A stretch of DNA of 64,000 bases from Cupriavidus consociatus (GCF_017814975.1 NZ_JAGIQA010000024.1:1-64000); one strand, 5' to 3'; counted from the first letter of the stretch, positions 8,447-16,886 are shown. The notes: generated from the letters alone by a model not told the origin. A program made the numbers and translations.

Positions 8447-8562
8447 CTAGGGCTGGTCGGTTTGGCAGTTGCCGGACCTGAACCTCCAGCCGTCGTTCCG
8501 GACTTGAGCGCCGGCCGGAGGCTGAGCCGCAGTGACACTGTGAATACTCCTGGGAGCTAGGA

Positions 8563-10080
8563 ATGAAAAAGACCTTACTGGCGTCGGCAATTGCCATGGC
8601 ATTTGCAAGTTCCGCATGGGCAAATCCGACCAACAACAACGATGTAGTGCGAGGCGGTGGCGACAACAACCAGACGGCCACGGCAACCTCGACCCAAAGT
8701 GGTAGCGGTGCGGCGGCGAACGAGTACTCGAATGCCATCCAGGCGAACGACAGCAGCACGAACACCAGGACCACGACGGTTGCCGTCGACAAATCCAAGA
8801 CAAACAACAGCTCCAACAACCGCACCAAGACCGATTCCGACAACCACCTGAAGTCAGTGGCGGCCGGGGTAGGTAGCGCCTCCGCCGTGGGCGGGGCCGC
8901 ATCGTCGAGTATCTCCGACGCCTTCAACAAGACCACCGCCATTGCAGTGAGCAAGCTGAGCGGCGCGGTGACTGGCAACAATGTGCATCACATCGGCAAC
9001 TATGCCTCGAACACTGGTAACGCCAACGCCGCCGGCTACGGTGGCAGGGGTGGCACGGGTGGCAACGGTGGTACTGGCCAGGGCGGTTCGGGCGGAGACG
9101 GTGCCGAAGGCGCAGTTGGTGCGCAGGCCTACGCCTCCAACGGCAGCGCCACGGCAGGTGACGCCAGGAGCGGAAACGCCAACGCCGGCGATGGCGGCAA
9201 GGGTGGCAAGGCCAGCAACTGGGGCGCCAATGGCGGCGATGCCTATGCGAAGGGCGGCAGCGCGCTTAGCGCGGCGGGCAGCAAGGGTGGCAGCGGCGGC
9301 GACGGCTACGGCAGGGGCGGCGGCGCACTGAGCGCCTCGCTCGGCGCGGGCGGTCGCGGCGGCAGCGCCGGCGCGATCGGTGGTGATGCCCTGGGTGCCA
9401 GCGGTGCGCTGGGCGGTCTTGCCGGTGCGGCTGGCGGCTCGGGCGGTTCGGGCGGCAATGCCAACGGTATGGGTGGCGACGCGGGTGGTGCAGGCGGTGC
9501 AGGTGCCGGCGCAACCGCGACCGGGACCAATACCGCTGGTGCTGGCTCTGGCACGGGCGGCGGCGCGGGCGCTACTGGTGGTGCGGGCGGCGCAGGCACC
9601 TCTTCCGCGAGTGCGACCGGTGGCGCAGGCAGCGGCACCGGCGCAGCCGGCGGCGCGGGCACCGCTGGCTCGGCGGCAACGGCCGGCGCGGGCACGGCAA
9701 CTGGCGGTGCCGGCGGCACGCAGACTGCCACGGGCGGTGCAGGCGGCGCTGGTGGTGCGGCAGCCGCGGGCGCTGCTACCACGACGGCCTCGAACGGCAG
9801 CGCCACCGCCGGCGACGGCGGTAGCGGCGGCGCTGGTGGTAACGGCGGCGCGGCAACCGGTGGTACCGGTGGTGCGGGTGGTGTTGGCAACGGTGGCCAG
9901 GGCGGCACCGGCGGCGCGGGCGGCTATGTGGTCGTCAACGCGGGCACGTTCGACATGTCCAACCTGATGACCAGCGTCGGTCAGTCCGCAGCGGGCGTCA
10001 TGATGGCGAGCCAGAACAGCGGCGCCGCCTCGCTGACGCAGATGAGCGTGAACGTGCAGGCCAACGTCAACGCCAGGTAA
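8563..10080 (+). CDS. Secreted glycine/alanine-rich low-complexity protein, putative matrix or amyloid-like cargo
   Basis: A 505-residue exported protein. Residues 1-20 form a clear Sec signal (MKKTLLASAIAMAFASSAWA). Residues 21-150 are rich in N, T and S (NNNDVVRGGGDNNQTATATS). About 155-455 is almost pure GGxGG/GGAGG repeats, similar in texture to mycobacterial PE_PGRS proteins. The last 50 residues return to complex sequence with VGQSAAGVMMASQNSGAAS and end near VNVQANVNAR. The segment ASNGSATAGD occurs twice. No enzyme motif is visible. A ribosome-binding site (GGGAGC) precedes the ATG. It heads an operon with a C39 peptidase and a beta-barrel exporter, so it is likely the bulk extracellular product; function is inferred. 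Confidence 0.8.
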   Translation: MKKTLLASAIAMAFASSAWANPTNNNDVVRGGGDNNQTATATSTQSGSGAAANEYSNAIQANDSSTNTRTTTVAVDKSKTNNSSNNRTKTDSDNHLKSVAAGVGSASAVGGAASSSISDAFNKTTAIAVSKLSGAVTGNNVHHIGNYASNTGNANAAGYGGRGGTGGNGGTGQGGSGGDGAEGAVGAQAYASNGSATAGDARSGNANAGDGGKGGKASNWGANGGDAYAKGGSALSAAGSKGGSGGDGYGRGGGALSASLGAGGRGGSAGAIGGDALGASGALGGLAGAAGGSGGSGGNANGMGGDAGGAGGAGAGATATGTNTAGAGSGTGGGAGATGGAGGAGTSSASATGGAGSGTGAAGGAGTAGSAATAGAGTATGGAGGTQTATGGAGGAGGAAAAGAATTTASNGSATAGDGGSGGAGGNGGAATGGTGGAGGVGNGGQGGTGGAGGYVVVNAGTFDMSNLMTSVGQSAAGVMMASQNSGAASLTQMSVNVQANVNAR

Positions 10081-10140
10081 GGCGCGCGGCATCGGCCCGG
10101 CCTGAGCCTTGGTGCCAGGACGGGCCGGCACTTCGATACA

Positions 10141-10187
10141 GACAGGACCGGCTCCCGCACCCTGTGTGCGGGCGCCCGGCCCCTGTC
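10141..10187 (+). promoter_or_regulatory. Long stem-loop between first and second genes of the export operon
   Basis: Outer arms GACAGG/CCTGTC and CCGG/CCGG enclose a perfect CCCGCAC-CCTGT-GTGCGGG stem. No T run follows, so it is more likely an mRNA-stabilising, processing or Rho-related element than an intrinsic terminator. It could set a higher level of the glycine-rich protein relative to the downstream machinery. Confidence 0.45.
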
Positions 10188-10260
10188 CATGCCTACGCAG
10201 CCTAAATGTCTTCGCTGCCGCCCGGATGGGGGCGCGCACGGGACAGGGGAGGATGACACC

Positions 10261-10695
10261 ATGCAATCGGTCCGCTTTGCCGTCGGGGCATTCGCGACGG
10301 TCCTGCTGGCCTGGCCAGCGCTGCAGGTTCGCGCGGAGCCGCCGGGGCTGGAAGCTGCCATGGCCGCAGCGCGCAGTGCCGCGGCAGGCACCCAGGAAGT
10401 GGCGGCAGATACGACGCAGCCCGCCGCAGTCAATCATTTGTTTGGCGGGGTGGCGAAAGCTGTACCCGTGTCTAAACTAGACGATATCCGCGGTGGCGCG
10501 GAAGTCACCGTCAACGATATGCGCTTGCACGGCACCGTCGCCGAAAACGCGGCGTGGGATGTCGTGTCGGGGGCAAACCGGATCACCGAAGGAGCGTTCG
10601 CCAACGCGGCCGGGATACCCACCGCGATCCAGAACTCCGGCAACAACGTGCTGATCCAGAACGCAACGATCGTCAACGTCCAGTTCAGACCATGA
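10261..10695 (+). CDS. Small exported protein with double-glycine leader, putative C39 substrate
   Basis: A 144-residue protein with a Sec-type signal (about residues 1-25, ending VRA). A pro-region of some 54 residues then ends in VPVSKLDDIRGG (GG at 78-79). This matches the double-glycine leader register used by C39 peptidases: V at -12, L at -7, I at -4, G at -2 and -1. The remaining 65 residues end with AIQNSGNNVLIQNATIVNVQ, a curlin/Fap-like pattern also found at the C-terminus of the glycine-rich protein. The start at 10261 follows GGGAGGAT. Its stop overlaps the C39 gene start by 4 bp (ATGA). It may be an amyloid subunit, nucleator or peptide signal; the family is not one I can name. 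Confidence 0.75.
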   Translation: MQSVRFAVGAFATVLLAWPALQVRAEPPGLEAAMAAARSAAAGTQEVAADTTQPAAVNHLFGGVAKAVPVSKLDDIRGGAEVTVNDMRLHGTVAENAAWDVVSGANRITEGAFANAAGIPTAIQNSGNNVLIQNATIVNVQFRP

Positions 10696-11390
10696 AGCTG
10701 CTGCGCAACCTGTTGGCGTCTGTACCGTTCCTGCTGGCAGCGGGGGCCATTCCCTGTGCCAGTGCCGCGGATGTGTATCTCTACGGTCCGGTCGGCGAAC
10801 CCTACAGCGTCAGGGTCACCAGCGTTCGCGAAGCGCGCTTCAAGTCCACGATCCGGCAGCAATACGACTTCAGCTGCGGCTCGGCCGCGGTGGCTACGCT
10901 GCTGACCTACCAGTACGGCCATCCGATGAACGAGGCCACCGTGTTCCAGACCATGTACGTCAACGGCGACCAGGCAAAGATCCGCGCCGAGGGGTTCTCG
11001 CTGCTGGACATGAAGCGCTTCCTGGCTGCGCTCGGCTATGAGGCGGACGGCTATGAACTGCCGCTGTCCAAGCTCGAGGAAACGCAGATCCCGGCCATCG
11101 TGCTGATCGTGGAAAACGGCTACCACCATTTCGTGGTGGTCAAGGGTGTGAAAGGCAACCGCGTACTCGTCGGCGACCCCGCGCGTGGCACGCGAGCAAT
11201 TTCACGCGAGCACTTCGAGAAGATCTGGGAGAGCCAGCTGTTGTTCGTGATCCACAACCGAACGGACAACGCTCGCTTCAACCTGGCCGCTGACTGGCGC
11301 CTCGCGCCAAGCGGTCCTTACTGGATGGGAGTCAACCGGGATAGCCTGTTCTTTACCGTCATGCCCAAGCATGGCGTTGGCGATTTCTGA
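10692..11390 (+). CDS. Periplasmic C39-family cysteine peptidase (FapD-like)
   Basis: A 232-residue protein with a signal peptide (residues 1-25, PCASA) and a complete C39 active site. It has the oxyanion Gln in RQQYDFSCGSAA (Q56) with catalytic C62, the His in YHHFVVVKG (H146) and the Asp in VGDPARG (D162). C39 domains normally cut double-glycine leaders and are fused to ABC exporters; here the domain is free-standing and exported, as in FapD of the Pseudomonas Fap system. It is translationally coupled to the preceding substrate-like gene, and another double-glycine protein follows 10 bp downstream. I infer that it trims both in the periplasm before outer-membrane export. Confidence 0.85.
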   Translation: MKLLRNLLASVPFLLAAGAIPCASAADVYLYGPVGEPYSVRVTSVREARFKSTIRQQYDFSCGSAAVATLLTYQYGHPMNEATVFQTMYVNGDQAKIRAEGFSLLDMKRFLAALGYEADGYELPLSKLEETQIPAIVLIVENGYHHFVVVKGVKGNRVLVGDPARGTRAISREHFEKIWESQLLFVIHNRTDNARFNLAADWRLAPSGPYWMGVNRDSLFFTVMPKHGVGDF

Positions 11391-11400
11391 GGAATGCATC

Positions 11401-12315
11401 ATGTTGCAGACTTCCCTCCCGACCCCTGCAGCGCCTCGCACCGCCACGGCGGCGGCCGCGATGCTGCTCGGTGCGGGTCTGGCCTGTGCCGGCGTGGCGC
11501 ATGCCAGTTCGCTACCCCAGCCCGACAGCCTCGACCCGTCGGCGCTGCCGTCGCAGGCCGCTTCTGCCCGCGACCGGGACCCTACACCCGTGGCTGCCGC
11601 TCGCGGCAGCATGGCCGGCTGGAAACCGGTCGCACATGACAAGCTCGACGAGATGCGGGGCGGCTTCGAGATGCCGGGCCTGCAGGTTTCGTTCGGTATC
11701 GAACGCGCGGTGTACATCAACGGGGCCCTGGTCGTTGCAACCAGCATTAACATCCCGGACGTCGGACGCATCACCGCGGACCAGGCGGCGCGCCTGGCGA
11801 CGACGCTGGGCCCCGCCATCGTTGCTTCCACCAATGCCGCGGTCGATAGCGCGCTGGCGGGCCTCACGGGCGGCGCTGGCGGTTCTGCCGGTAGTTCGAG
11901 TGCCGGCAGTGCGAGCGCCGGCAGCGCGAGCGCTGGCAGTACCGGCGCCGCGGCGTCGGCCAGCGGAACGGCGGGGGCTGCTTCGGCCACGTCGGCTGCG
12001 GCCAATGGCGGCAGCGCCAGTGCCAGCGGTGCCGCGGGCGCGGCCGGCCTGCCCGCTACCGTGGTGACGACCGGCACGGGCCAGGTGGTGACCAATGGCT
12101 TGCTGAACGTGATCCAGAACGGCGCTGGCAACTCGGCCGCGGTGGGATCGCTGGCCGGCACGCCTGCCACGGTGATTCAGAACAGCATGGACAACCAGAG
12201 CATCCGGAGCCTGATGACAATCGACGCAGGCGTGAATACGCTGCAGGCTTTCCGGTCGCAATTGGCCAACGCAACGCTGCAGGATGCGTTGATGCGGGCC
12301 GCCAGCATGAGGTGA
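11401..12315 (+). CDS. Exported Ala/Ser/Gly-rich protein with double-glycine leader
   Basis: A 304-residue protein with a signal sequence (to about residue 35, GVAHA). It has a pro-region ending WKPVAHDKLDEMRGG (GG at 87-88), matching the upstream protein position for position: V at -12, L at -7, M at -4. After the GG comes a conserved-looking region (FEMPGLQVSFGIERAVYING), then an A/S/G linker at about 155-220. The C-terminal part has NVIQNGAGNSAAVGS and TVIQNSMDNQSI, which resemble curlin repeat units (N-I-x-Q-x-G-x-x-N-x-A). GAGGAA precedes the ATG. Likely a second C39-processed cargo or an accessory such as a FapE/FapB counterpart; no family name is assured. Confidence 0.75.
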   Translation: MLQTSLPTPAAPRTATAAAAMLLGAGLACAGVAHASSLPQPDSLDPSALPSQAASARDRDPTPVAAARGSMAGWKPVAHDKLDEMRGGFEMPGLQVSFGIERAVYINGALVVATSINIPDVGRITADQAARLATTLGPAIVASTNAAVDSALAGLTGGAGGSAGSSSAGSASAGSASAGSTGAAASASGTAGAASATSAAANGGSASASGAAGAAGLPATVVTTGTGQVVTNGLLNVIQNGAGNSAAVGSLAGTPATVIQNSMDNQSIRSLMTIDAGVNTLQAFRSQLANATLQDALMRAASMR

Positions 12316-12391
12316 TCGTAGCGAAGCAGCAGGCAGTACAGGTTGCGGGCTCCTGACCAACAGCCCGCCCGTCCCGGGGGAGGAAGACGTG

Positions 12392-13828
12392 ATGAAGAAG
12401 CGGTCGATGCAGGGCATCCGGAATGCCGGGTGCTCGACGTTGCTGTTGCTCGGCGGCCTGGCGCAGGCCCAGACGCCGGATGCGGGGGGACCCGCGGCAG
12501 GCCTGGAAACGCTGCAAAGGGAGCTCGCCGAACAGGCCACCCAGCTCGACGCCATGAAGCGGGCGCTGGCCGAACAAGAGGCAGTCATCCGCGAGCTGCG
12601 CAGCGTCATCAGCAATGAGATACTGGCCACCAAGCGCGGCGGCCAGGGTGTCGGCGGCGGTGTGTCGCCGGCCAACAACGCCACCAATGCCGCCACCGCT
12701 GCGGCGGCGGCCAGCGCGGCGCAGAGCGCGCCCAACGCGGTCAACAACCCGCAGCAGATCACGCTGCAGCCGCCGCAGGATGTCGCCCAGGGCCCGCAGG
12801 CGGGCGAGTCAGCCAACCCGCAAACCGTGGCCGTGGAAGAACCCGTGGGCCGTCCGCCCGAGCGCGAGACCCGGCCCCCCGAGATCGCGCCGATCATCGA
12901 CCAGCCGGGCGTGCTGACCGCGCAGGGCAAGCTGGTGGTCGAGCCTGGCTTCCAGTACGGCTATTCGTCCAACAACCGCGTGGCGCTGGTCGGCTACACG
13001 GTGATCCCCGCGATCCTGATTGGCCTGCTCGATGTGCGCGAGGTCAAGACCTCGACTTACATCCCGTCGATCGCGCTGCGCTATGGCGTGACCAAGCGCC
13101 TGGAAGTCGAAGCCAAGGTGCCTTACGTGAAAACCTCCGGCTCGACCATCAGCCGTGAAGTCTTCACCGGCACCGCCGTCGATAACGTCTTTAATGCCAG
13201 CGGCGCCGGCCTGGGCGATGTCGAGGCGACGGTGCGCTACCAGCTCAACTACGGCAACGAGAAGATGCCGTACTTCGTCGGCTGGCTGCGCTACAAGTCG
13301 GCCACCGGCAAGGATCCGTTCGAAGTGGTGACCGATTGCGTGACGCGCTGCGTGGGCAATACCACCGGCACCGGCCTGCCGCTCGGGTTGCCGACCGGCA
13401 CCGGCTTCCAGGCAATCCAGCCGGGTATCACCTGGCTGCTGCCGACCGATCCGGCGGTGTTCTTCGGCACCTTCAGCTACCTGCACAACTTTGCGCGCGA
13501 CAACGTCAGCCGCACCGTGCTCAATGGCCAGACGGAGAACCTGGGCAAGATCGCCCCGGGCGATATCTTCGAGTTCAGTTTCGGCATGGGCCTGTCGCTC
13601 AACGAGAAGGCGTCGTTCAGTATCGGCTACGACCAGGCCATCATCTGGCCGACCAAGCAGAACGGACAGACCGTGCCAGGCTCGGTGCGCATCACGCAAG
13701 GCACGCTGCTGGTGGGCTACTCGTACCGCTTCAACGACCGCTACACGCTGAACCTGTCGGTGGGTGCGGGCCTGACGCGCGACACGCCTGACCTGCAGGT
13801 CAACCTGCGCCTGCCGATCACTTTCTGA
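12392..13828 (+). CDS. Outer-membrane export pore, FapF-like (coiled coil plus beta-barrel)
   Basis: A 478-residue protein with a signal peptide (to about residue 26, LAQAQ). A heptad-patterned helix follows at 37-70 (LETLQRELAEQATQLDAMKR), then an A/N/Q/P-rich linker (about 75-165). A 300-residue beta-barrel-like region ends in a terminal phenylalanine (LRLPITF). This order of helix, linker and barrel is that of FapF, the trimeric pore that secretes Fap amyloid. The barrel also resembles generic MetA-pathway transporter proteins, so a plain porin is the alternative. The start is ATG 12392 after GGGGGAGGAAG; a GTG just before it (12389) is possible. It closes the five-gene export operon. Confidence 0.75.
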   Translation: MKKRSMQGIRNAGCSTLLLLGGLAQAQTPDAGGPAAGLETLQRELAEQATQLDAMKRALAEQEAVIRELRSVISNEILATKRGGQGVGGGVSPANNATNAATAAAAASAAQSAPNAVNNPQQITLQPPQDVAQGPQAGESANPQTVAVEEPVGRPPERETRPPEIAPIIDQPGVLTAQGKLVVEPGFQYGYSSNNRVALVGYTVIPAILIGLLDVREVKTSTYIPSIALRYGVTKRLEVEAKVPYVKTSGSTISREVFTGTAVDNVFNASGAGLGDVEATVRYQLNYGNEKMPYFVGWLRYKSATGKDPFEVVTDCVTRCVGNTTGTGLPLGLPTGTGFQAIQPGITWLLPTDPAVFFGTFSYLHNFARDNVSRTVLNGQTENLGKIAPGDIFEFSFGMGLSLNEKASFSIGYDQAIIWPTKQNGQTVPGSVRITQGTLLVGYSYRFNDRYTLNLSVGAGLTRDTPDLQVNLRLPITF

Positions 13829-13846
13829 GGCGGCTTTTGCCGCGCT
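13829..13846 (+). terminator. Weak terminator-like hairpin after the export operon
   Basis: GGCGGC-TTTT-GCCGC followed by GCTTTTCC directly after the pore gene's stop codon. The stem is short and the T run is only four, so termination may be partial. A second inverted repeat (GCGTGCC 13874-13880 with GGCACGC 13893-13899) follows without a T run. Confidence 0.35.
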
Positions 13847-14055
13847 TTTCCAGGCGTCTTTTGCGCACGTGACGCGTGCCTTGCACCCGCAGGGCACGCG
13901 CACCAGTCACATGCGCGCGTGCGTGCAGAGCGCCCCCGCGGCTGCCTTGCGCTTGCCCCCCGAACGGCGTACAACGAAATAACCCCGCGCCGTCAGCGGT
14001 ACTTTCTCACCCGGTCTACCCACACCATCGGCGCGGCCTGAACAAGGAGAGAGAC

Positions 14056-14568
14056 ATGCGCAAACGCATCTTCTGGTTGTTGCCCGACGTGGCAAGCGCC
14101 CGCCGCACCATGGACGACCTGCTGCTCGCCCGCGTCGAGAACCGCCGCATCCACTTCGTGGCGCGCGACGGCGAAGACATGACGGGCCTGCACGAGGCCA
14201 ACCTGTTCCAGACCTCCGACATCGTCCATGCCGCGGAAATGGGCCTGGTGGTCGGCGGCGGCGTTGGCGTGGTTGCCGGCGCGGTGGTGGCGATGTTCCC
14301 GATCGTCAGCGATACGCCGCAGTGGGGCCTGGTCGGGGTGCTGGCGGTGCTCGGCGCGGTGTTCGGCGCATGGGCCGCGAGCATGATCGGCAGTTCTGCG
14401 CCCAACAGCCGCCTGCGCGCGTTCGAGAAGGACATCGAGGCGGGCAAGATCCTGCTGATGGTCGACGTGCCGCGCGGCCGCGTCGAGGAAATCGAAACAC
14501 TGCTGCAGAACGCGCACCCGGAAGCCCGTTTCGCCGGCCTCGATCCGGCCGTGCCGGCCTTTCCCTGA
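14056..14568 (+). CDS. DUF1269-type membrane protein
   Basis: A 170-residue protein beginning RKRIFWLLPDVASARRTMDDLL. Two glycine/alanine-rich hydrophobic segments follow (GLVVGGGVGVVAGAVVAMF and GLVGVLAVLGAVFGAWAASM), then a soluble tail with a dodecin-like or ferredoxin-like pattern (GKILLMVDVPRGRVEEIETLL). This is the DUF1269 layout: inner-membrane proteins of unknown function, often stress-related. AAGGAGAG directly precedes the ATG at 14056; the longer upstream frame is not coding-like. The gene stands alone, and neither neighbour suggests a role. Confidence 0.8.
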   Translation: MRKRIFWLLPDVASARRTMDDLLLARVENRRIHFVARDGEDMTGLHEANLFQTSDIVHAAEMGLVVGGGVGVVAGAVVAMFPIVSDTPQWGLVGVLAVLGAVFGAWAASMIGSSAPNSRLRAFEKDIEAGKILLMVDVPRGRVEEIETLLQNAHPEARFAGLDPAVPAFP

Positions 14569-14844
14569 GCCGTTTGCAGCAAGGCTTGCCGTCGCGACGG
14601 CAAAGGCTGTTCGCAGTCTCTCTCTCGCGCGCCCGCGCGGCGCGCCTTGACGCGCATCCCTTAGCGCGTAGGTGGCCACGCCGGAACCGCCGTCCGGTTC
14701 CGGTGTGATGCCGCTGCAACACTCCCCTCCCTCTTGTTTGCCCTGACGTGATGCATGCGGTAATTTGCGCAACGGCGCATAGCGCTTGCCGTGTGCACTG
14801 CCTCGTGCGCGCAACAGAAGAATGACATACAAGAGGGGACAACG

Positions 14845-15981
14845 ATGAAGGCGAAATGGATCGCGTGCGGCGTGCTGGCCGCCACGCTGGGATGGGCCGC
14901 GCAAACCGCGCAGGCGGAAGCGGGTGTGACGCGCAACACCATCCGCATCGGCCAGTCGGCCGGCATCACCGGCCCGGTCGCCGGCTCGGTCAAGGAACAG
15001 ATCGCCGGTGCGCAGGTATACCTGCGCGCCGTCAACGCCAGCGGCGGCGTGGCGGGACGGCGCATCGAACTGGTGACCTACGACGATGGCTTCGATGCCA
15101 AGCGCACGCCGGACAATGTGCGCAAGCTGCTCGACGAAGACAAGGTGTTCGCGCTGTTCATGGTGCGCGGCACGCCGCAGAACGAAAGCATCCTGCCGCT
15201 GGTGGCCGAGCACAAGGTGCCGCTGGTGGCGCCGCTGACCGGTGCGATCACGCTGCACCGGCCGGTGAACCGCTACGTGTTCAACGTGCGCGCCAAGTAC
15301 CAGGATGAAGTCGCGCGCGCGATCAACCACCTGGCCACCACCGGCATGAGCCGGATCGGCATCTTCCACACCACCGACGGCTTCGGCCAGGACGTGCTCG
15401 AAGGCTATACCACCGCGCTGCAGGCGCGCGGCGTGCAGCCGGCGGCGGCCGTCAGCTTCGCGCGGCCGATGGGCGACATCAGCCAGGGCGTTGCCACCAT
15501 GAACAAGGCCAACCCGCAGGCGGTGCTGGTGATCGGCTCGGGCTCGGAAGCCGCGCGCATCATCCGCGAACTGCGCCGCGCCGGCAGCCAGGCGCAGTTC
15601 GTCACGCTGTCGAACAACGCCGCCGATTCCTTTATCCGCGAGCTGGGCGACGATGCGCGCGGGCTGATCATCACGCAGGTGGTGCCAGGCACCAATTCCA
15701 GCCAGATGACCCTCGCCAGCGAGTACCGCAGCCAGGCGCGGCAGCAGGGCGTGGAGCCGTCCAACGCCGGCATGGAAGGCTTCATGTCGGCCAAGGTGCT
15801 GGTGGAAGGCCTGCGCCGCGCCGGGCCTGAGCCGACGCGCGAGCGCCTGGTCAGCGCACTCGAAGGCCTGCGCGACTACGATCTCGGCGGCATCCTGATC
15901 AGCTACAGCCCGACGCGCCATACCGGCTCGTCCTTCGTCGAGATGTCGATTGTCTCGTCCACCGGCAAGCTGATCCGCTGA
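14845..15981 (+). CDS. LivK-type ABC transporter substrate-binding protein
   Basis: A 378-residue type I periplasmic binding protein. Residues 1-24 form a signal peptide (ending QTAQA), followed by the family opening TIRIGQSAGITGPVAGSVKE and the VRKLLDEDKVFALF and AVLVIGSGSEAARIIREL segments. Such proteins bind amino acids, amides or aromatic acids for LivHMGF-type importers. No permease or ATPase gene is adjacent, so it is an orphan that probably shares a transporter encoded elsewhere or serves a sensor. AGAGGGGA precedes the ATG at 14845. An SDR gene lies 71 bp downstream on the same strand, a possible but unproven operon partner. Confidence 0.85.
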   Translation: MKAKWIACGVLAATLGWAAQTAQAEAGVTRNTIRIGQSAGITGPVAGSVKEQIAGAQVYLRAVNASGGVAGRRIELVTYDDGFDAKRTPDNVRKLLDEDKVFALFMVRGTPQNESILPLVAEHKVPLVAPLTGAITLHRPVNRYVFNVRAKYQDEVARAINHLATTGMSRIGIFHTTDGFGQDVLEGYTTALQARGVQPAAAVSFARPMGDISQGVATMNKANPQAVLVIGSGSEAARIIRELRRAGSQAQFVTLSNNAADSFIRELGDDARGLIITQVVPGTNSSQMTLASEYRSQARQQGVEPSNAGMEGFMSAKVLVEGLRRAGPEPTRERLVSALEGLRDYDLGGILISYSPTRHTGSSFVEMSIVSSTGKLIR

Positions 15982-16052
15982 GCGCGCGGGCGGGCGCCTG
16001 GCAGGCCGGCGCCACGCAACGTGGGCCCGCCTGCTGCGGTATATTCGCCCGC

Positions 16053-16850
16053 ATGGCTACTCCTACCTCATCTCCCGACGCCGCCGCGCGTACCCCATTC
16101 TCATTGCATGGCCGCGTTGCCCTGGTGACCGGCGGCGCGCAAGGCCTGGGCCTGGCGATTGCCGCCGGGCTGGCCGATGCCGGTGCCCACGTGGTGGTGG
16201 TCGCGCGCAGCGAGGCACGCGTGCATGACGCGGTCGCCACGCTGGCCGCGGGCGGCGCCAGCGCCGAGGCGCTGGTGCTGGACATCACCGATCAAGCGGC
16301 GGTCGAAGCAGCGTTCGCGCGGATCGATGCCGACCACGGCCGGCTCGATATCCTGGTCAACAACGCCGGTGCGCGCAACCGCAGCTCGATGGCGCATCTC
16401 GATGCCGGCGACCTGCGCGCCATGCTCGAGACCAACCTGGTCGCGCCCTACACGCTGTGCCGCCACGCCGCGCAACGGATGCAGCGCGGGCAGTACGGCC
16501 GCATCGTCAACGTCAGCTCGATCGCGGGCCAGGTGGCGCGCGCGGGGGACGTGCTCTATCCCGCCACCAAGGGTGGGCTGGATGCGCTGACGCGTGCGCT
16601 GGCCGCGGACCTGGGCCGCTTCGGCGTCACCGTCAACGCGATCGCGCCCGGCTACTTCGCCACCGAACCGAACCAGCCGATGGTCGACGACGAGAGCGTG
16701 GCCGAGTGGCTGCGCCAGCGCACCTCGCTGGGCCGCTGGGGCCGGCCCGAAGAGATCGCCGGCGCGGCGGTATTTTTGGCATCGCCGGCGGCGTCGTATA
16801 TCACCGGGCACGTGCTGGCGGTCGACGGCGGCTACCTCGGCCACTTCTGA
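16053..16850 (+). CDS. SDR-family oxidoreductase
   Basis: A 265-residue classical short-chain dehydrogenase/reductase. The nucleotide loop TGGAQGLG is at 26-33, the NNAG motif appears in LDILVNNAGARNR, and the catalytic residues are S156 (NVSSIAG), Y169 and K173 (YPATK). The C-terminal AVDGGY motif ends the fold. It reduces or oxidises an alcohol/ketone using NAD(P); substrate unknown. It resembles gluconate 5-dehydrogenase/FabG-like members but cannot be placed further. It follows the LivK-like gene on the same strand; 64 bp after its stop begins the end of a convergent LysR gene. Confidence 0.85.
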   Translation: MATPTSSPDAAARTPFSLHGRVALVTGGAQGLGLAIAAGLADAGAHVVVVARSEARVHDAVATLAAGGASAEALVLDITDQAAVEAAFARIDADHGRLDILVNNAGARNRSSMAHLDAGDLRAMLETNLVAPYTLCRHAAQRMQRGQYGRIVNVSSIAGQVARAGDVLYPATKGGLDALTRALAADLGRFGVTVNAIAPGYFATEPNQPMVDDESVAEWLRQRTSLGRWGRPEEIAGAAVFLASPAASYITGHVLAVDGGYLGHF

Positions 16851-16868
16851 CCAGCCGCCAACGGCAAA

Positions 16869-16886
16869 GCGTACCCAATTCTGCGT
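16869..16886 (+). repeat. Copy of the dispersed 18-bp element (one mismatch)
   Basis: GCGTACCCAATTCTGCGT, differing at one base from the form at 20751 and 27784. It sits in the short gap between the convergent SDR and LysR genes. Confidence 0.65.

Larger units (their letters stand above)
7865..8562. other. 700-bp intergenic control region between gntR and the export locus
   Basis: No convincing gene; short frames here lack codon bias or start sites. The left end, around 7890-7925, is AT-rich and probably holds the promoter of the GntR gene. The right part holds a perfect inverted repeat at 8295-8310 and a possible sigma-54-type element at 8431-8446, annotated separately. The segment 8238-8252 includes a run of seven T inside otherwise GC-rich DNA. 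Confidence 0.6.

Noticed and set aside
8854..10437. Minus-strand 527-codon frame opposite the glycine-rich gene
   Set aside because: An artefact of the GC-rich repeats; the plus-strand frame has a signal peptide, ribosome-binding site and operon context.
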